Shown here: positions 5,765 through 7,251 of the stretch, in pieces
Position numbering within the stretch: position 1 is the first letter of the stretch
Layout: every line of letters starts with the position of its first letter
DNA from: an uncultured Clostridia bacterium
GTDB lineage: Bacteria; Bacillota; Clostridia; Christensenellales; Borkfalkiaceae
Length of the DNA stretch: 7,251 nucleotides
Assembly (NCBI GenBank): GCA_900557285.1
Contig: USSJ01000060.1
Span: forward strand, 1-7,251
Reading direction: 5' to 3'
Made by a program: the position numbers and the translations under genes
The notes under the pieces: generated by a model
What the model was told of the DNA's origin: nothing
The model's database searches: none
The model's input: the letters and a program-made list of their open reading frames with translations, nothing else

Positions 5765-7225
5765 ATGGCAAAGAAGTTGAGAAGAGCATTTACGATCGTG
5801 GAACTTGTGATCGTGATTGCGGTGATCGCGATTCTGGCGGCGGTACTGATCCCGACGTTTACATCGCTGATCGATCGTGCAAATTTGTCCGCAGATCAGC
5901 AGGCTGTTCAGCAAATGAACACCATACTGACGGCGGAAGGCGTGGAGAACAAACCACAGAATGTGGAGGAAGCGAAGAAGATTCTTCAGAATGCGGGGTA
6001 CAATGTCGATTCCTATGTTCCGATGAGCGCGGATAAAATTTTCTATTATGATCTTTCTGAAAACAAGGTTTTGATTTACGATCAGAAAGAGCAGCAGGTT
6101 ATTTATCCGCAAGAGCTTGTGGACAAGTATACCGAATATACGGACGGCAGGCTGTCTTTGGATTGGTATATGCTGAATGACAAGACATACCAGCAAGTAA
6201 CGATTGAAGACCTTAATGCAACGACGATCAGCGAAGCGGTTGCGGCAACGAATGCTTATCAGACGATTGTTTTGAATACAGACATGACTTTGACAGCGGA
6301 AGATCTGACAAGTGAAGGCACGTTTCCTGTCAATAGTGCGGACACGGCGAGTATCGATCTGAATGGAAATACGTTGAAAATCGATATAAACAGAATTGAT
6401 ATTGATTTGGGAACGAGGACAACCGTACGCTTGAAAAACGGTACGATTGATGCAGGACAAAGCGGTTTTGTTGTCGGTTCGGCTTCGTATTTGCAGCTTG
6501 AAAATATTAAATATACGGGCGAAATTCCAAAAGAATCGGAAGATGTCGGAGCCTTTATGTTTCTCGGCGGAGACGCATCGGAAGTTCTGATCAAAGGTTG
6601 TGATATTGTCGTTTCCGGGAAAGCGTATGGAATTACAACGAACGCCAGCGGAACGGCGAGCTGGGACGTAATTGCCAGGATAGAAGATTCTACGGTTGTA
6701 AATACGTCAGATTTTTGTGTTTTGGTCAACGTACCGGGGACGTATTCTTTTAAAAATTCAACACTGCAAGGCAACGGCGGCGGGGTTTTGATCCGCGGCG
6801 GCAAAGCTACTTTTGAAAACTGCCTCATTTTGGAAAATGGAGACAATTCTTGGGCAGTAAATAGCCTTGGTTCAGAATTCAGCCTCGGAAATTACGGACC
6901 GTATGTAAATGGCGTTTGGGCGAACGGAAACATGGTACAATTCGGCGCGTTGATTGTAGGGGATTGGAATCCGGGATACAGTTACGATGCTTCCTGTTCG
7001 CTGATCAATACGGAAGTACGGATGGAGGACGCGGCCGATTTGCCCGCGGTGTATTTGTCTCAGGATGCAGGGTACACGACGACTTTCACTTATGACAGCA
7101 ACTGCAGTTTTACGCAGCATACTGATTCGGTGCTGGAAAATACGGTAACGGTCAATCGTGCGACGGGAAATGCGACGGTACAGAGAGGAACGGTCATCGT
7201 TAACGGGGAAACGTACGTTTGGTAA
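5765..7225 (+). CDS. Prepilin-type surface protein with beta-helix C-terminal region
   Basis: The product has 486 residues. Residues 1-30 are a class III (type IV pilin) signal: a short basic leader ending RRA, then FTIVELVIVIAVIAILAAV with Glu at mature position 5. Prepilin peptidase would cut after Ala8, where Gly is more usual. Residues about 31-130 resemble the clostridial pilin-like segment (ANLSADQQAVQQMN, an AEGVENKPQNVEEAKKIL helix, then an FYYD...VLIYD...QQVIYP strand set). From about 150 the sequence turns into short strand-and-turn units (TISEAVAATNAYQTIVLN, SIDLNGNTLKID, VRLKNGTIDA, then repeated Gly/Asn-turn strands), which I read as a right-handed parallel beta-helix. No lyase catalytic set is evident, so binding or adhesion is more likely than catalysis. 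AGGAGAG (5751-5757) lies 7 bases before the ATG. No other pilus gene is in the window. Base use after about 5900 is visibly more A/T-rich than in its neighbours. Confidence 0.85.
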   Translation: MAKKLRRAFTIVELVIVIAVIAILAAVLIPTFTSLIDRANLSADQQAVQQMNTILTAEGVENKPQNVEEAKKILQNAGYNVDSYVPMSADKIFYYDLSENKVLIYDQKEQQVIYPQELVDKYTEYTDGRLSLDWYMLNDKTYQQVTIEDLNATTISEAVAATNAYQTIVLNTDMTLTAEDLTSEGTFPVNSADTASIDLNGNTLKIDINRIDIDLGTRTTVRLKNGTIDAGQSGFVVGSASYLQLENIKYTGEIPKESEDVGAFMFLGGDASEVLIKGCDIVVSGKAYGITTNASGTASWDVIARIEDSTVVNTSDFCVLVNVPGTYSFKNSTLQGNGGGVLIRGGKATFENCLILENGDNSWAVNSLGSEFSLGNYGPYVNGVWANGNMVQFGALIVGDWNPGYSYDASCSLINTEVRMEDAADLPAVYLSQDAGYTTTFTYDSNCSFTQHTDSVLENTVTVNRATGNATVQRGTVIVNGETYVW

Positions 7226-7251
7226 AGTGAACGGCAAATTTTTCAATAAAC

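Noticed and set aside
5561..6460. Open frame of 299 codons on the minus strand opposite the pilin-like gene
   Set aside because: The translation is a compositionally odd Ile/Arg/Asn/Cys mixture, and the plus strand has an obvious pilin signal and ribosome binding site.

Overview
The window looks like chromosomal DNA of a Gram-positive bacterium, most likely of the Clostridia (Bacillota). Purine-rich ribosome binding sites lie 4 to 7 bases before the starts. There are near-consensus sigma-A promoters with 16 to 17 base spacers and Rho-independent hairpins. The protein types also fit: a K+-dependent pyrophosphatase, a DUF2156 protein and a clostridial-style prepilin. This assignment is inferred from style and family content, with no marker gene.

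Layout. Positions 1-217 hold no convincing gene, only an imperfect hairpin and a degenerate direct repeat behind hppA. Positions 218-2302 (minus strand) encode a complete membrane-bound ion-pumping pyrophosphatase (hppA). Positions 2303-2514 are a divergent control region. It has one promoter facing each way, a 16-base dyad over the hppA -35 box, and a hairpin filling most of the predicted hppA leader. Positions 2515-3966 (plus) encode a membrane-anchored family 2 glycosyltransferase with a charged, tandem-repeat tail, closed by a strong terminator at 3988-4022. Positions 4161-5582 (plus) have their own promoter and encode a soluble DUF2156 (MprF-like aminoacyltransferase fold) plus GNAT fusion. 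Positions 5583-5764 hold a promoter followed by a terminator-shaped hairpin. Positions 5765-7225 (plus) encode a prepilin-type protein whose large exported part reads as a right-handed beta-helix.

The four genes appear to be separate transcription units, each with its own recognisable promoter, so they do not form a clear pathway. Three of them concern the cell envelope: ion gradient, glycan or glycolipid synthesis, and a surface pilin-like protein. No defence system, CRISPR array, transposase, phage gene, tRNA or rRNA was recognised.

The most interesting points are the beta-helix pilin with a terminator-like hairpin between its promoter and start, the dyad plus leader hairpin controlling hppA, the glycosyltransferase start decided by a promoter that overlaps an upstream ATG, and the DUF2156-GNAT fusion.
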